The translations under genes and the position numbers were made by a program. From contig JAQSEB010000101.1 of NCBI GenBank assembly GCA_030063045.1, forward strand, positions 558,001 through 622,000: a stretch of 64,000 nt of DNA, in the 5' to 3' direction. Positions 41,094 through 51,794 of this stretch are shown here, in pieces. The notes under the pieces are model-generated. The model was given only the letters and a program-made list of their open reading frames with translations, did no database searches and had not been told where the DNA came from. Positions within the stretch are counted from its first letter, which is position 1. Each line of letters begins with the position of its first letter. This stretch comes from Pratylenchus scribneri (taxonomy: Eukaryota > Nematoda > Chromadorea > Rhabditida > Pratylenchidae).

Positions 41094-41415
41094 TGTGGTG
41101 TGCAAAAGAGGCATTGGAAGATTGGATGGAAAGGAAATTGGTCAAAACCAAAACAACAATTGTTGTCTAAAATTTCTTCTCCCCTCCCTCCTATTTTTCC
41201 CCATTTCATCCTATAAAATGAATTCCCCTTTCAGCCATTTTGGCCCCTCTCCCATTCATTCACATTTTTGATCCCGGGCCTTCGGCCCCGGTGGGCCCGG
41301 GAGTTGTTCCCCAGCTTTGTCCCAATAAATGTTTCAAAAGAAGGTGTTAATTTGGGGCGGAATGTCAGGGAGGGAAAATGGGCCTCTCCCTCCCCATCAG
41401 AGTGCGCATCTAACA
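41094..41415 (+). repeat. 3' LTR
   Basis: Identical to 24577-24898 except at 41142 (T for C) and 41367 (A for G). Followed by the target duplication CTACC. Repeated again at 52607-52928 by the tandem duplication. Confidence 0.93.
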
Positions 41416-41477
41416 CTACCATTCATAATTTAATTAAAAATCATTATAAAACATTTAATACAAAATGGAATTCATTT

Positions 41478-43586
41478 TCAAGGTTCTTTGGAAATTGTTG
41501 CTAATGGATTATTATTTTGTTGAACAATTTGAACATTGGGAATAGCATCAGCAGGATTGACTTGGCAAATCCATAAAAGAAATGGAAAAATTTTGATGAA
41601 ACATTTTCGATATTCTTTGCTGATGGGAAAATAAACAAAAAAAATGAAATATACCTAGAAATAAAATTAACCTGAAAATGAACAAAATTGGAGCATTCAT
41701 TGTTCCAGCAATAATCATGATGTCAATCATTCGGGCTGCATAAATAAACATTGCTTCACGAGAAATAACAATATAGGAAGAATAATATGGGCCTAAATTC
41801 TGGATAATCCAACCAAAAATTATGATCAACATTATGGCCGAAATTGACTTGAGAATATGCAAATTAAATGTGTTCAAAACTGAATGATCAATTAAAATTT
41901 TCATTTAATGTTTATTATAATTTAAAGGAAAAAATAAATGTCAAAATTAAATATTAAGCCCATCTACCGGTGGCAAAAAATTCGGCTTTGCGACAATCCG
42001 TCAGCGATTTAATTGGTCCATAACTTTTTGTTTTTATTTTTGAGCTTTTTGCAAAAAGCAAATTCATCCTTATTAGCTAAATGAGCCGCGTCGAATGATG
42101 CGCATAATATGACCAAAAATACCAAAGTTCAATTTTTTTAAACCGGTTTATGAACCGATAACAATTTAGAAAATTATTTTTTTGCAAAAATTAATAGGAT
42201 ATTCGGATACTCCATAATCGAAAGCCCCTAAATTGTACATATTTTTTGTGACAATTTAATTGCAGCCGAATTGTCGCACTGCCGAATTTTGTTTAGTTTT
42301 AAAAATCCCATTCCTTAAATAAAAATTGAAGAAACAATTTATTTTATTTAGCCATTAAAAGCAGCATTTAAATAATATTAATATTAGGGAAAATGGGGAA
42401 GGGACAAGCCTTGAAGTAGAAGACCCTGAGTCCCTGAGGTCCCGGTTTGCTGGAGCCATAGACCAGGGGGCAGTAAAAAGCTGGGATTAAACAAAACAAG
42501 AATGCCATCCAAATCTGGCCGGGAATGGCTGTTCCCGACTTGGGAGGCGGGGTCAATATATTGAGAAATGAAATGGGTAATTGAAAGGGGGAGTCGACCA
42601 AGGAAAATGGCCTTGGACAATCCATATAGGAATGGGTAAAAATCGAGGGACTGATCCATAACATAGTTAATTTATTTTTACTTGGATAAATAATTTCCAA
42701 CAAAATTATATTTTAATATTTTATTTTTTTTACCTTTTCTTTTTTGAATGATTGCCTTGAGCACAATTAGCCAAATGCAAATATAAATGAACACAGTAAT
42801 ATATAGCAAATAATTATTCAAAAAATTATATGCCATAAAATTAGATCCCTGGCCATCTCCCAAGGCGCACATTATTTCCCTTTATCAAATTTATAATTAA
42901 TTTATAATTATTCCATTTTTATTTTAGATATTCGCTTACTTCCCTTTAAGTTCACCAAAAATATCCTTAAAGAGGATTTGAAAATTCCACAAATAATTCC
43001 AATAAAAATAACAAAATAAACAAAATATTCGAGGGAATGGGATGCCATTTTGAACTTAATTTTATTAATAAATATATTCATTGGTGGAAGCAGAATAACC
43101 AAATCGGAAAGAGGACACAAATGAAACGTTCAATGCCAATGCCAAGCATTGAAACGAATTGAATTTGCATTCCAAAAATGATTGGGAATGCAATAATGAA
43201 GCAAATTGGATCGGCTCGAATATAATTAATGCCGAACAAAGGAATTGGAAATCGAATCAAAAGGGAAAATTCGAATAAAGTAGCTCCAACAGATTCGAAA
43301 GCGATCAAAAAATTGAATGGACCATAGAGGGAGGATCTTTGAAGGTAAATTAATTAATTATAAATTTATTGAATCAAAACCTGAATTTAATGGCCAAATA
43401 AATGAGAGAAGAATTGAGGAGAATGCCAATGATAGCGAAAATGTAGGTTGGCATGAAATTGAGGATCAAGGATGGAGAAAAGCCAGCCCCATGATATTTT
43501 AAATAAATCTTCATAAATATTAATGCCCAATAAATGAAAGAAATAGAACCTACGGGATCAATTGTTGTCCAATTGGATGCATTCAT
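41478..43586 (-). CDS. Chemoreceptor-like seven-helix GPCR, SRSX-like (copy 1)
   Basis: Serpentine chemoreceptors sense external cues in nematodes. Exons on the minus strand carry, in order: MNASNWTT and helix 1 (FMPTYIFAIIGILLNSSLIY) to about 43382; helices 2-3 with SMLGIGIERFICVLFPIW (about 43350-43095); helix 4 (EYFVYFVIFIGIICGIF); helix 5 (NNYLLYITVFIYICIWLIV, to about 42750); helices 6-7 (SISAIMLIIIFGWII, TMNAPILFIF) to about 41672; and a C-tail exon (KEYRKCFIKIFPFLLW...) ending at 41478. The 'GIERFICVLFPIW' box and the NAP-KEYRK ending fit SRSX receptors. An upstream ATG at 43700 is in frame. The intron of about 0.8 kb before helix 6 contains a GC-richer insert (42376-42670). The gene ends 58 bp from the retrotransposon. 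Confidence 0.82.
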
Positions 43587-43999
43587 TTTTAATTCACACA
43601 ATGAAATTAGCAAATTTTTTTTTATTTTGAAGATGGAAATAGGAAAAATGTTTTTATAAAAATGAAATAATGTACAAATTATTGGCTTTACAATTTCCAT
43701 AGATTACGTTGCCAAGGCCAAATAATAATACCCTTGTGAATTAGCAATTAGATTATTTTTTATTCCCAACTCCAGCAGGGTTCGGCATTCTTTTGTGTTT
43801 AGTTATTCATAAACATATTAGAATCAACAGACATATTTATTCCATTATAAATGTCATTTTTTTTGTAATTTACTCTCACAATTTTGTCCTTTTTGTAGAA
43901 ATAAACTTTTAAAAACTAATAAAAGGAAGAAGCAGGTGTAATCGGTGCTATGTCGTTTCCTGCTGAATAGTGCAAATGTGGACGTTTTCTATTTATAAT

Positions 44000-44255
44000 G
44001 AATCCGGTTTTAGGCCCTACAAACCTTATACCATTTTGTAGATCTCATCGAGACGCATCGAATGGCATATAATATGTCATGGTTTGGCCTAAAATTAAAG
44101 AGGTTAAAACCAAAGTTTGGAAAAATGGTTTGAACAGTTTAAATACCTTCTAATTTTGACTTATCCGCGACAATTTATATACCTTCGATGCGTCTAGATG
44201 AGATCTACAAAATGGTATAAGGATTCTGAAGTCTAAAATCGGTTTCTGATTTATT
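44000..44255. repeat. Foldback family A, copy in unit 1
   Basis: The best-preserved copy: 'ccggttttaggccctacaaaccttataccattttgtagatctcatcgagacgcatcga' (in pieces) returns inverted as 'tcgatgcgtctagatgagatctacaaaatggtataagg...aatcggttt'. It lies between the GPCR and SPRY genes. Confidence 0.75.
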
Positions 44256-44534
44256 AAAAGTCGAAAAACGCCCACATTTGCAAGTCCCTTTGTCTATTCA
44301 CAGGAATCGACCCCGTACGGTGTAATCAAATATTATAATTTAATTAACAATTTATATTCTAGTTGTAATATGTTTTCTCATATTTTTCTATATGTTGGAT
44401 TTATGCAACTTTTTAATTTTTGCAATAAAATGGTAATTTTACTCTAATTTTTCCATCATTCAATCAGTTTCCTTGATAAGTCCAATAATACATATAATCC
44501 ATCACCGTGGCTCTATATAGATGTGTGCACGTTG

Positions 44535-44705
44535 CGTTTAATCTGGGAATTGGATAATCCCAGGATTAACCGGTTAATTCTGGGAATCCCCAAATTAATC
44601 AGCCAACCTGGATAAACGATAATCCCGGGACTAACCGGTTACCTAATTTTGGGAATCCCAATACTATCCAAGCCAGGGCTGGTTAATTCCGGGGATAGCT
44701 GGTTA
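44535..44705. repeat. Degenerate repeats of a GGTTAAT-CCCGGGA motif, unit 1
   Basis: Several imperfect direct and inverted copies of 'ggttaattctgggaat' / 'aatcccgggactaaccgg' fill 170 bp. No gene. The rest of 43701-44957 is AT-rich without a supported gene. Confidence 0.5.
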
Positions 44706-44957
44706 ATTTCATGAAAAATGAACTAAAATCAGAAAGGCTTATAACGGAATTTAGGGCGTATTCCTTATCCTATTGCACATATTTATCCAAAATTGAAATA
44801 TTTAAATGATCGAAAATATAAAAGAATTATTAGATGGATGAAAATTTGTGTATTAAATTAATGACATCGAATAAATTTAAATGAATAAAGTATTGGAAAT
44901 TTTCATATCAGCCAATCTTGTCATGATTGTTTTCATTTCCTTCCATCATTTTGCATT

Positions 44958-45097
44958 TTATTCGAGGGCACGTCCGAACTCTTTGAAACTCCATTCTTCC
45001 TTGCCAAAGTTCACAAGGACAGATTCTTCAACTCTGGCCAAATTGATTGCTGGGAAAAGTTGGAGTTCGACAAATTTAGTAGGCAATTCTGCTTTTC
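44958..45097 (-). pseudogene. Spare duplicated terminal exon of the SPRY gene (unit 1)
   Basis: On the minus strand, after a good acceptor (ctgaattcag-like), the frame KAELPTKFVELQLFPAINLA...WSFKEFGRALE with a stop closely matches the terminal exon at 45666-45805 (KTELPAKYSKLQLFAAINLF...). Flanking sequence is also similar for several hundred bp. It may be an alternative last exon or a leftover of a partial gene duplication. Confidence 0.7.
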
Positions 45098-45665
45098 CTG
45101 AATTTAAAAAAATCATTTATATACTGCGCACGATTCTACTTCATAAAAAATATTTTAAACCATTTTTGGTAAGTGTTGAAATCAGTTTGCACCGATTATA
45201 ATGCGCGATTATATTTTTTTATTGTTTTCGCCAAATTAAATATTTTTTTCACCAAATTAATATTATCTCAAATAAGAGTATAGGAAAAAATTAACCGCAT
45301 TTATCCAAAATTGAAATATTTAATTTAACAAAATATAAATGAATATTGAATGAATGTCATAGCGAATAAATTTAATGCTGATTTAATTTGGAAAATGTAT
45401 AGATAAATAAAATTAAAATAAGGCTTCAATTAAATTTCAATTTACAAATTAAATTTGGAAAATTTATAGATGAGTAAATGAGAGTTTAGGAAAAAAATAT
45501 GTGTAAAGAAAATATTTACGGGATGAAAAATATAAAAGAATATTTGATGGATGATTTTAATTATATGTCTATTAATTATATCGAATAAATTTGAATGAAT
45601 AAAGTCTTGGAAATATCCATCTTCAATCTTTATTGTTTTCTTTCTTCTTCATCATTTTCCCTTTT

Positions 45666-46993
45666 TTATTCAAAGGCACGACCGAACTCTTTGAAACTCC
45701 ATTTATCTTTGTTGAAGTTCACAATGACTGATTCATCAGCTTCGAACAAATTAATTGCCGCGAAAAGTTGGAGTTTGGAATATTTAGCCGGCAATTCAGT
45801 CTTTCCTGAATTAATAAAATCATTTATATTTTTACCCAAAATTATATTTATAATTTAAAAAGTATTTATACGATTTTGCAATTATTAATTTTTAATTATT
45901 TTACCTATAAATTCGCCATTTCGAGTTACAAAACTTTTCATTTTGTAATTTGCCAGATATATTCCGATTCCAATCACATCTCCTTTGTTATATTCTGTAT
46001 CGTCATCCATTAATATATCTTCATCGGCATTTTCAATGCCATCTTCATTTTCATTGATATCTTCATGTGCATCGAAATCAGCATCTTCGAATTGAATGAT
46101 GGATCCATCAATCCACATTCCATATTTGTTCCATCCGATTGAATTCTCTTGACCAAGCCATTTGCCTTGCAATGGAAATTCTTGGCCACAAAATCCAATG
46201 TAAAAGAGACCATCCCTGAATAATGCATAAATATTGTGCAATAAAAGAAACATTCATTATATAGAGTTTATTGAAAAGAAAAAGTTTTCATTACCATTGG
46301 TTTTTTAATATTTAATTGAATCATTTTAAATTTTTAATAAATTAAAATCTAAAAAAATACCCAGAAGCCATATTCAGAATTTGCATCTCAAAATAAAATG
46401 CGATAGTCGTCTTTATTGCATTAAAATTGAATGAACTAATTGGCAAAGTGGCTCGAACGCAATTCACTCCTAAAAAGAAATAATAATTATTAGAATAAAA
46501 CGATTATAATATTATAGCAATTTTTACCTCTAACAGCTTCGTGATACATGGCGACGAGTCCTTCTCCGCAAATAGTTATCCGTGGGCCACAATCTGCCTC
46601 ATTCAATTTGTTGTTCTTCATTGTCTGGAAATATTCATTATTTTATTTCTATACTAACATTTTAATTCTTCACTCTTTAATGCCGTTGAACATTTTTTGA
46701 ACAGCTCTTGCCAAAAGGCCATTTGGCATTCTGGTCAACAGATCAAAAGCGTTTTCCAACGGCATAGCAGAGAACAATTCATTGATCAATTCGGCAGGCA
46801 TTTGTCGACGATGAAGTGCTTTTAACTGAACAAATTTCAATCATATTGTAATCTCGATATCGCTAATTTTAAATTAGGCTACCTCCTTTAAATAAAAGGC
46901 CTTCATATTTGCAATTTTTGCCTTCAATGCCAAATTTTCTTCCAACAATTTTGCATTTTGCCTTTTCAGTGTTTCGTTGTTTTCAAGTTCCAT
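45666..46993 (-). CDS. SPRY-domain protein with N-terminal coiled coil (copy 1)
   Basis: SPRY domains bind partner proteins, and the family is hugely expanded in cyst nematodes, where some members are secreted effectors. Exons: 46883-46993 (MELENNETLKRQNAKLLEEN, coiled coil), about 46674-46825 (MPAELINELFSAMPLENAFD), 46528-46624, 46361-46469, 45905-46215 (FYIGFCGQEF; SIGWNKYGMWIDG; GDVIGIGIYLANYKMKSFVT) and 45666-45805 (SFKEFGRAFE stop). No signal peptide is visible, so a cytoplasmic Ran-binding-like role is as likely as secretion. An acidic insert (DINENEDGIENADEDILMDD) splits the domain. The join from exon 2 to exon 3 is unsettled: the obvious GTGAAG donor breaks the frame, and a donor at GCT|GTTCAA would keep it. 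Confidence 0.8.
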
Positions 46994-47039
46994 TTTGACC
47001 GTTTGTTTACGAAAATTTAGTTAATAAATTTGTTTAGAA

Positions 47040-47121
47040 AAAATTTCTGAATTGGGCTGATTAACAAAAAATTTCTGAATTGGGCTGATTAACAAAAAAT
47101 TTCTGAATTGGGCTGATTAAA
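47040..47121. repeat. Three 27-bp direct repeats upstream of the SPRY gene (unit 1)
   Basis: Three near-perfect copies of AAATTTCTGAATTGGGCTGA plus TTAACAA lie 50-130 bp upstream of the SPRY start codon. They may be a promoter feature or simple slippage. Confidence 0.7.
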
Positions 47122-47494
47122 TAAAATTTATAAATATTTAATTAAATATTTTGCCTATTGTTTTTTTTATTAATTTATAAATGAGAAATGAGAATGAGAA
47201 GATGCTTAATTTCTTCTTTATTTTATATAGAGCGTTCACACAATGGAATTGTTGAATTGGTATAGATAGCCTACCCAATTGCCCATATTTCCCAATCCCA
47301 TTCCAACTTTAAGAAGGGAGGCGAAGCACGGATAGATGGACGTATATAATGATGGAATTGACTTGTGAGCTAAAATTTGAATATTTTTTTGTAGAACTTT
47401 GGTTCATTTTTGATTGATGAACAATGAAAAATTCCGAAAATTCCCACTCAATCATCAGCCATTCATCAATTCTGTTAGATTAATGAATGCTCTG

Positions 47495-48329
47495 CAGTGT
47501 TTTCATGATAGTGCTAATATGATATGATAATGATATGATAGTGATATGATAATGATATGATAGTGATATGATAGCACTTTGACTATCATATCAGTATCAT
47601 ATCATTTTGAGAAATTTTCTATCATAAAAAAGTGATACTATCATGATAGTATCATGATAGTTGAAAGCAGGCAATTTTCAAAAATTTTTTTAAAATTTTG
47701 TTCATTTTTCAAAGAATTTCCAAAAAATTTTTCCAATTTTTGACTAAATTATTATTCCTGGACCTTTATTGGCATTTTAAGCAATCTAATTTTTTCTTAT
47801 GAAACTCTCTTTCTTAAATATTCATTAATGAATTTTTCATATACGATTCTGAATTAAATTTAAAAAATCCAAAATTTAAATAATTTAAAATTTAAAAAAT
47901 TTTTTTGCATTGGAAGCTTCTGGAAGGATTGGGAAATTTTATATTGACCTTAAATATTTATTCAAATTTCTTCAAACATTCCGGTAGAAAGTTTTTTTAG
48001 CCAATATTCTTTTAAAAGATGAAATCCAAATAAACTTATTTATCTAACAAATGAAAATTATTTAATTTGGAAAGAAAATTTTGTTGAAATGTCGGTATAA
48101 AAATTTTTGACGATTTTGTAATATATTTTTCTCGGTTTTTTCTAAATGATAATGATAGAAAAATGATATGATAATGATAGTGCTAATATGATATGATAAT
48201 GATATGATAGTGATATGATAGTGATAATTGTCACTATCATTATCATATCATATCATTTTGAATGATACCGTTTTGACTATCATATCACTATCATATCATA
48301 TTGAAAATTTTGGTATCATGAAAACACTG
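47495..48329. mobile_element. hAT-type foldback element (unit 1)
   Basis: Terminal inverted repeats CAGTGTTTTCATGA / TCATGAAAACACTG are flanked by an exact 8-bp duplication ATGCTCTG (47487-47494 and 48330-48337), the CA...TG ends and target size expected of hAT elements. Both arms are built from repeated GATATGATAGT/ACTATCATATC units. The 450-bp centre is AT-rich with no transposase frame. Confidence 0.85.
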
Positions 48330-48519
48330 ATGCTCTGCTGACTGACCAAGATTTGGGCATCGGGGATTACGCTTCGAGCATTTTTTTTTTATTAAGGCAA
48401 TTCACCTTATAAAAAATTGAATGAGCAAATTTCGTCAGCGAACATTTTTATATTTGTATTTCTAGTGAGAGTGCGATTTAACATTTTAATTTATTTTAGG
48501 TTCAGAAGATCCAACAAAA

Positions 48520-49046
48520 ATGTTTAGCTCACAAACAAAGAAAAATGGGCAATGTAAATTTATAAGAAAAATTCAGTGGAGGAATAAAAGGGCATTATTG
48601 AATCTTTATAAAATTGAATTAAATGCCAAAAATGGGGACATTTGTTTATTTTTTAGAGTGAATTATGAAATGTGGAGAAAAATTTCAACACTAAAATGGT
48701 GCAAATTTCGGTAAGCCGTACAAAAGCAGGATAAAATAAAGTAAAATAAAATTGTTATAAAGTTATTATATATTTAAATTTATGTCAATTTATTTTGGGC
48801 TTAAATTAAGCAAATTTTCACTAATTTGAAATTTTTTATTTTAATATTTGTCATTATTTCCATAATAGTGTTCCTGAGCTCAAGAGTGACATTGATGCTG
48901 ATGTTGATGTAAATCAATCGCCAGCTTCTCAGGAAATATGGCGTAATCAGTGGAGAGAATCGACATTTTCAAAATTGATAAAAATGGAATTGGAAAAACG
49001 GAAGAAGAGTGATGATAAAAAGGGCAAAGTAAAAGTAGAGGAGTGA
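48520..49046 (+). CDS. Small two-exon gene, unknown function (copy 1)
   Basis: Exons 48520-48710 and 48869-49046 join in phase (FCG|GTAAGC...aatag|TGTT). The product is about 123 residues, basic, with a charged C-terminus (ELEKRKKSDDKKGKVKVEE). An AG acceptor (ttattttag) lies 20 bp before the ATG, as for a trans-spliced nematode gene. No family recognised. In unit 2 one codon differs (Lys to Thr in STLKWCK). Confidence 0.55.
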
Positions 49047-49887
49047 AAAGTTGAAGAATGTCAAAAATGTCTTTTCATTATTTTATGTTTCATCGTCGCA
49101 ACCACATCATTAAATTATAAAGAGATTGTGAAATTACAAAAAAATTTTTATACATATATAATCGACTATGCATTATGCAATAAAAACATTATTTTATTTT
49201 TTTCAAATTTTATTATTTTTTTAAATTTTTTACTCTTCCATTTTTGTGTATTGAAATTTATAAAAAAACTAAACCAATCGTGGAAAAAATTTTTTGATGT
49301 GTGAGAGAAAAGGTATTTGAATTAACATTTTTGATAATTTTTGTATTTTGATTTTTTTTTAAAAAAATAAATTTAATTCTTGCATAAAATCATTTGCTAT
49401 GAATATTTTCAATCAGGAAAAGAATGCTTCAAAATTATTTTATTTAAAATCACGAAAATCGGTTGGCTAGAACTTCCAAAACTTGAAAAAATAACGATAA
49501 ACAGAAAATATTATATATATATATATAAATGGGCAGATTTAAAATGGGCAGATTTATAAACAAATCATCGTGATTCTCTGAATTTAAATTTTTTGGAAAA
49601 GCTTGGAGCCATTTACGCCATCCGAAAAAAAAACTTAAATTCGACCCAGTTAAAATTCATTATATTTGTTTACTTAAATGGCATATATGTAATGGTAAAT
49701 TAAAACCATTAAGGTTGAAGCCTAAAAATTATAACAGAATTAAATTGAAATTCATTAGAGAGAATTTAACAAGAATTGACGATGAAACTCTCAAATTTTA
49801 TCCTTCTTTTCAATCTAATTTCCCTTTTTATTATCGTAATGCAATCAAAAGCAATGGAGAAGTGGATGCCAAACCGGTATACGAATT
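49047..49887. other. Mostly empty AT-rich stretch with one short ORF
   Basis: Nothing is supported from 49047 to 49714. At 49715-49900 a 61-codon plus-strand frame (start MKPKNYNRIKLKFI) has protein-like composition but no splice or family support. It meets the tail of the opposite 485-codon ORF. Confidence 0.4.
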
Positions 49888-51345
49888 TTATAGAGAATAA
49901 TTGTTTAATTTAAAAAGGAAAAAGACAAAAAATATTAGGTTGAATTTGATCTTCCGATGAGATACTCTAAAATAAAACTCTTCATTGCTAAATAATTCAT
50001 CGTCAAATTTTGTTAAAAACAATATTTTGGTTAAAACAGTAAAAACGGCGTGTTTTATGCCATATCTTAGGCAAGGGGACACTGTTTTAATTGAACCCCA
50101 GCACCGATCGATCTCATGTCCTTGACGGCACGCCGCCTCCAGACCTGGCTTTGTTCTCAGATGATGAGTAATTAATTGATTAATTATCTCCCTTTCTATG
50201 GGTATTAACACTGTTCGGCTTAATCTCTTCTTCTCATCATCTTGACGTGATTGATTATTTGGGCTTGATCTCTTCATCAATTTCCGCCCATCATCCATTC
50301 GGACGTTATTTGCTACCTTTCTGCCAGTAAATGGATCGATTACGCAGTTTCCACGTGTATGGGCTTCATATCCCAGATTCTCGGTCGATGGTTCGGAACT
50401 TGTCCGGTTGGGTTGGTTCTCTCCAATTGCTTGGTTGCTCTCCTCCAGCTCAGCTCTGGGTCGTATATCCGTTGCCAGCGAACTCTCGCTCTCGTTTGAC
50501 CCACTCTCTATCCTTGGATCAGCTTTACGCCGTATAAACGTATTCGGCGGGATTTCTCCCTCGTTCGGCTCGGTTTCTTCAGCCTTTGGCCGTAATTTCG
50601 TTTCTGGCGGGTCATTGCCCGTGTTGTGGTCATTTTCTCCTCCTGAATCATTTTCTGTAATCACCGAGCTCTCGCTCTGGTTCCTTTTCTTCTTCTTCCC
50701 CATATGGGTATTGTGCCGGCTTTCGTCCTTTTCGGGGAATGGGACAGGGTGGCTTAATCCCTTAGAATAGCCAATTTCTTGTCCCTTCTGGGTTCTCTCA
50801 TAGGCCATGTTCGTCGTGTTCTCAGCCATAGGCCGTTGACCTTCATTCTCTCCAACCTCTTGGCGTTCCATATGAATGGTTTGATTTAATAATTTGCCCT
50901 CAGAGGGTTTGGAATTACGGCGATCAATGATCCCGATTGGTACCTTGTTGTAAGGCCCCACCAGCTCCATTTTGGCCGGGTGGTGTTTAAACCTGTTGCG
51001 CCTACTTGGAATGAATTCCGTCAACAGCGACTTTTCTTGATTAATTCCCGCACCCCACCACACCTCACTTTGACCCACACACTCACAATTTTGCTGCCCC
51101 ACACAATTGGCCATCCCACTGATTGACTCACAGCTTTCCACACACATTGGCACAAGCACACACTGCTTCGCACCGGATCGCTGGTTGTCCCATCCATTGG
51201 CCCAGGATCGCAGCCCCACACTGTCTGCACATTTGTTGTCCCCATTTGGGTTTTGTTGTTCACACATTTTGCCACGCACTGGGCCGCACATTTGGTTTGA
51301 TTCACACTTGTTGTCGCACAAATTCTCACAATTTATTTCGCACAT
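49888..51345 (-). CDS. Single-exon gene of unknown function, ~485 codons (copy 1)
   Basis: A long frame in markedly GC-richer DNA (50040-51770). The first ATG is at 51345; the frame is open about 16 codons further upstream. The N-terminus is Cys-rich (MCEINCENLCDNKCESNQMC, about 15 Cys in 110 residues). The centre is hydrophilic with loosely repeated RPKAEE/RKADPRIES/RPRAELEES segments. The last ~40 codons are hydrophobic and AT-rich and may be read-through. A TATA box lies about 50 bp upstream. It could derive from a mobile element (gag-like composition), but no diagnostic motif was seen. Confidence 0.5.
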   Translation of the reverse strand: MCEINCENLCDNKCESNQMCGPVRGKMCEQQNPNGDNKCADSVGLRSWANGWDNQRSGAKQCVLVPMCVESCESISGMANCVGQQNCECVGQSEVWWGAGINQEKSLLTEFIPSRRNRFKHHPAKMELVGPYNKVPIGIIDRRNSKPSEGKLLNQTIHMERQEVGENEGQRPMAENTTNMAYERTQKGQEIGYSKGLSHPVPFPEKDESRHNTHMGKKKKRNQSESSVITENDSGGENDHNTGNDPPETKLRPKAEETEPNEGEIPPNTFIRRKADPRIESGSNESESSLATDIRPRAELEESNQAIGENQPNRTSSEPSTENLGYEAHTRGNCVIDPFTGRKVANNVRMDDGRKLMKRSSPNNQSRQDDEKKRLSRTVLIPIEREIINQLITHHLRTKPGLEAACRQGHEIDRCWGSIKTVSPCLRYGIKHAVFTVLTKILFLTKFDDELFSNEEFYFRVSHRKIKFNLIFFVFFLFKLNNYSL

Positions 51346-51392
51346 TTTGGGACTACTCCGGGGAGAGTGACCCTCACCCTCACACCTCCTCA

Positions 51393-51401
51393 CCTTTTAT
51401 A
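51393..51401 (-). promoter_or_regulatory. TATA box of the 485-codon gene (unit 1)
   Basis: The minus strand reads CAGTATAAAAGGTGAGG 48-56 bp upstream of the first ATG of the single-exon gene, a good TATA consensus at a fitting distance. Confidence 0.5.
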
Positions 51402-51794
51402 CTGACGAGTGTTGCGGATTAGTAATCCATCAATTTCCCATTTGGGTCCTTTTCCCTTCACTTTATGTGTTCTTCGGTCAACCTTTTCCCACCGCTGGTC
51501 GATTTCCCAAGCCGCCGTCACCGGCCGCCTGCTTGCTCTGCCTCTTCGCAGTGACAAGGAATGGGCCGCCCCTTTCGCATGGCTTCCCTTTCCTTCCCTT
51601 GTTCTCATCAATTGACGTTTATCCATTCGCTTATTGCGTCGGCCCCTTTTCGCTTCTGGGCCTTTTGGAATTTTATTTGGAAATTGGGAAGTGAAATGTT
51701 GGGAATTGGGAAAAGGAATGTTTTGGGTTGATGTTGGGCTGAGCCCAACATCGCCCATACTTTACAAAACTTAACATAAAAATTCTCAACGACA

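Larger units (their letters stand above)
24577..41415 (+). mobile_element. Complete 16.8-kb Ty3/gypsy-type LTR retrotransposon
   Basis: Two 322-bp direct repeats, 24577-24898 and 41094-41415, begin TGTGGTG and end CTAACA, and differ at only two positions (24625/41142 and 24850/41367). The flanks carry the same 5 bp, CTACC (24572-24576 and 41416-41420), so both insertion points are defined. Inside, in order, are: a primer-binding region; a 2.4-kb structured leader with an antisense ORF; gag, an envelope-like module, protease, RT and RNase H in one frame; integrase in the next frame with C-terminal additions; four overlapping accessory ORFs; an antisense spliced unit; and a purine-rich tract. 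The order RT-RNase H-integrase and the RT motifs place pol with Ty3/gypsy elements. One frame change at the RNase H-integrase junction and a lost ATG suggest this copy is not fully active. It sits between the ASPH and GPCR 3' ends. Confidence 0.93.

Noticed and set aside
42368..42703. Separate minus-strand gene in the GPCR intron
   Set aside because: Two frames are open over the same GC-richer insert and neither has a recognisable product or splice support.
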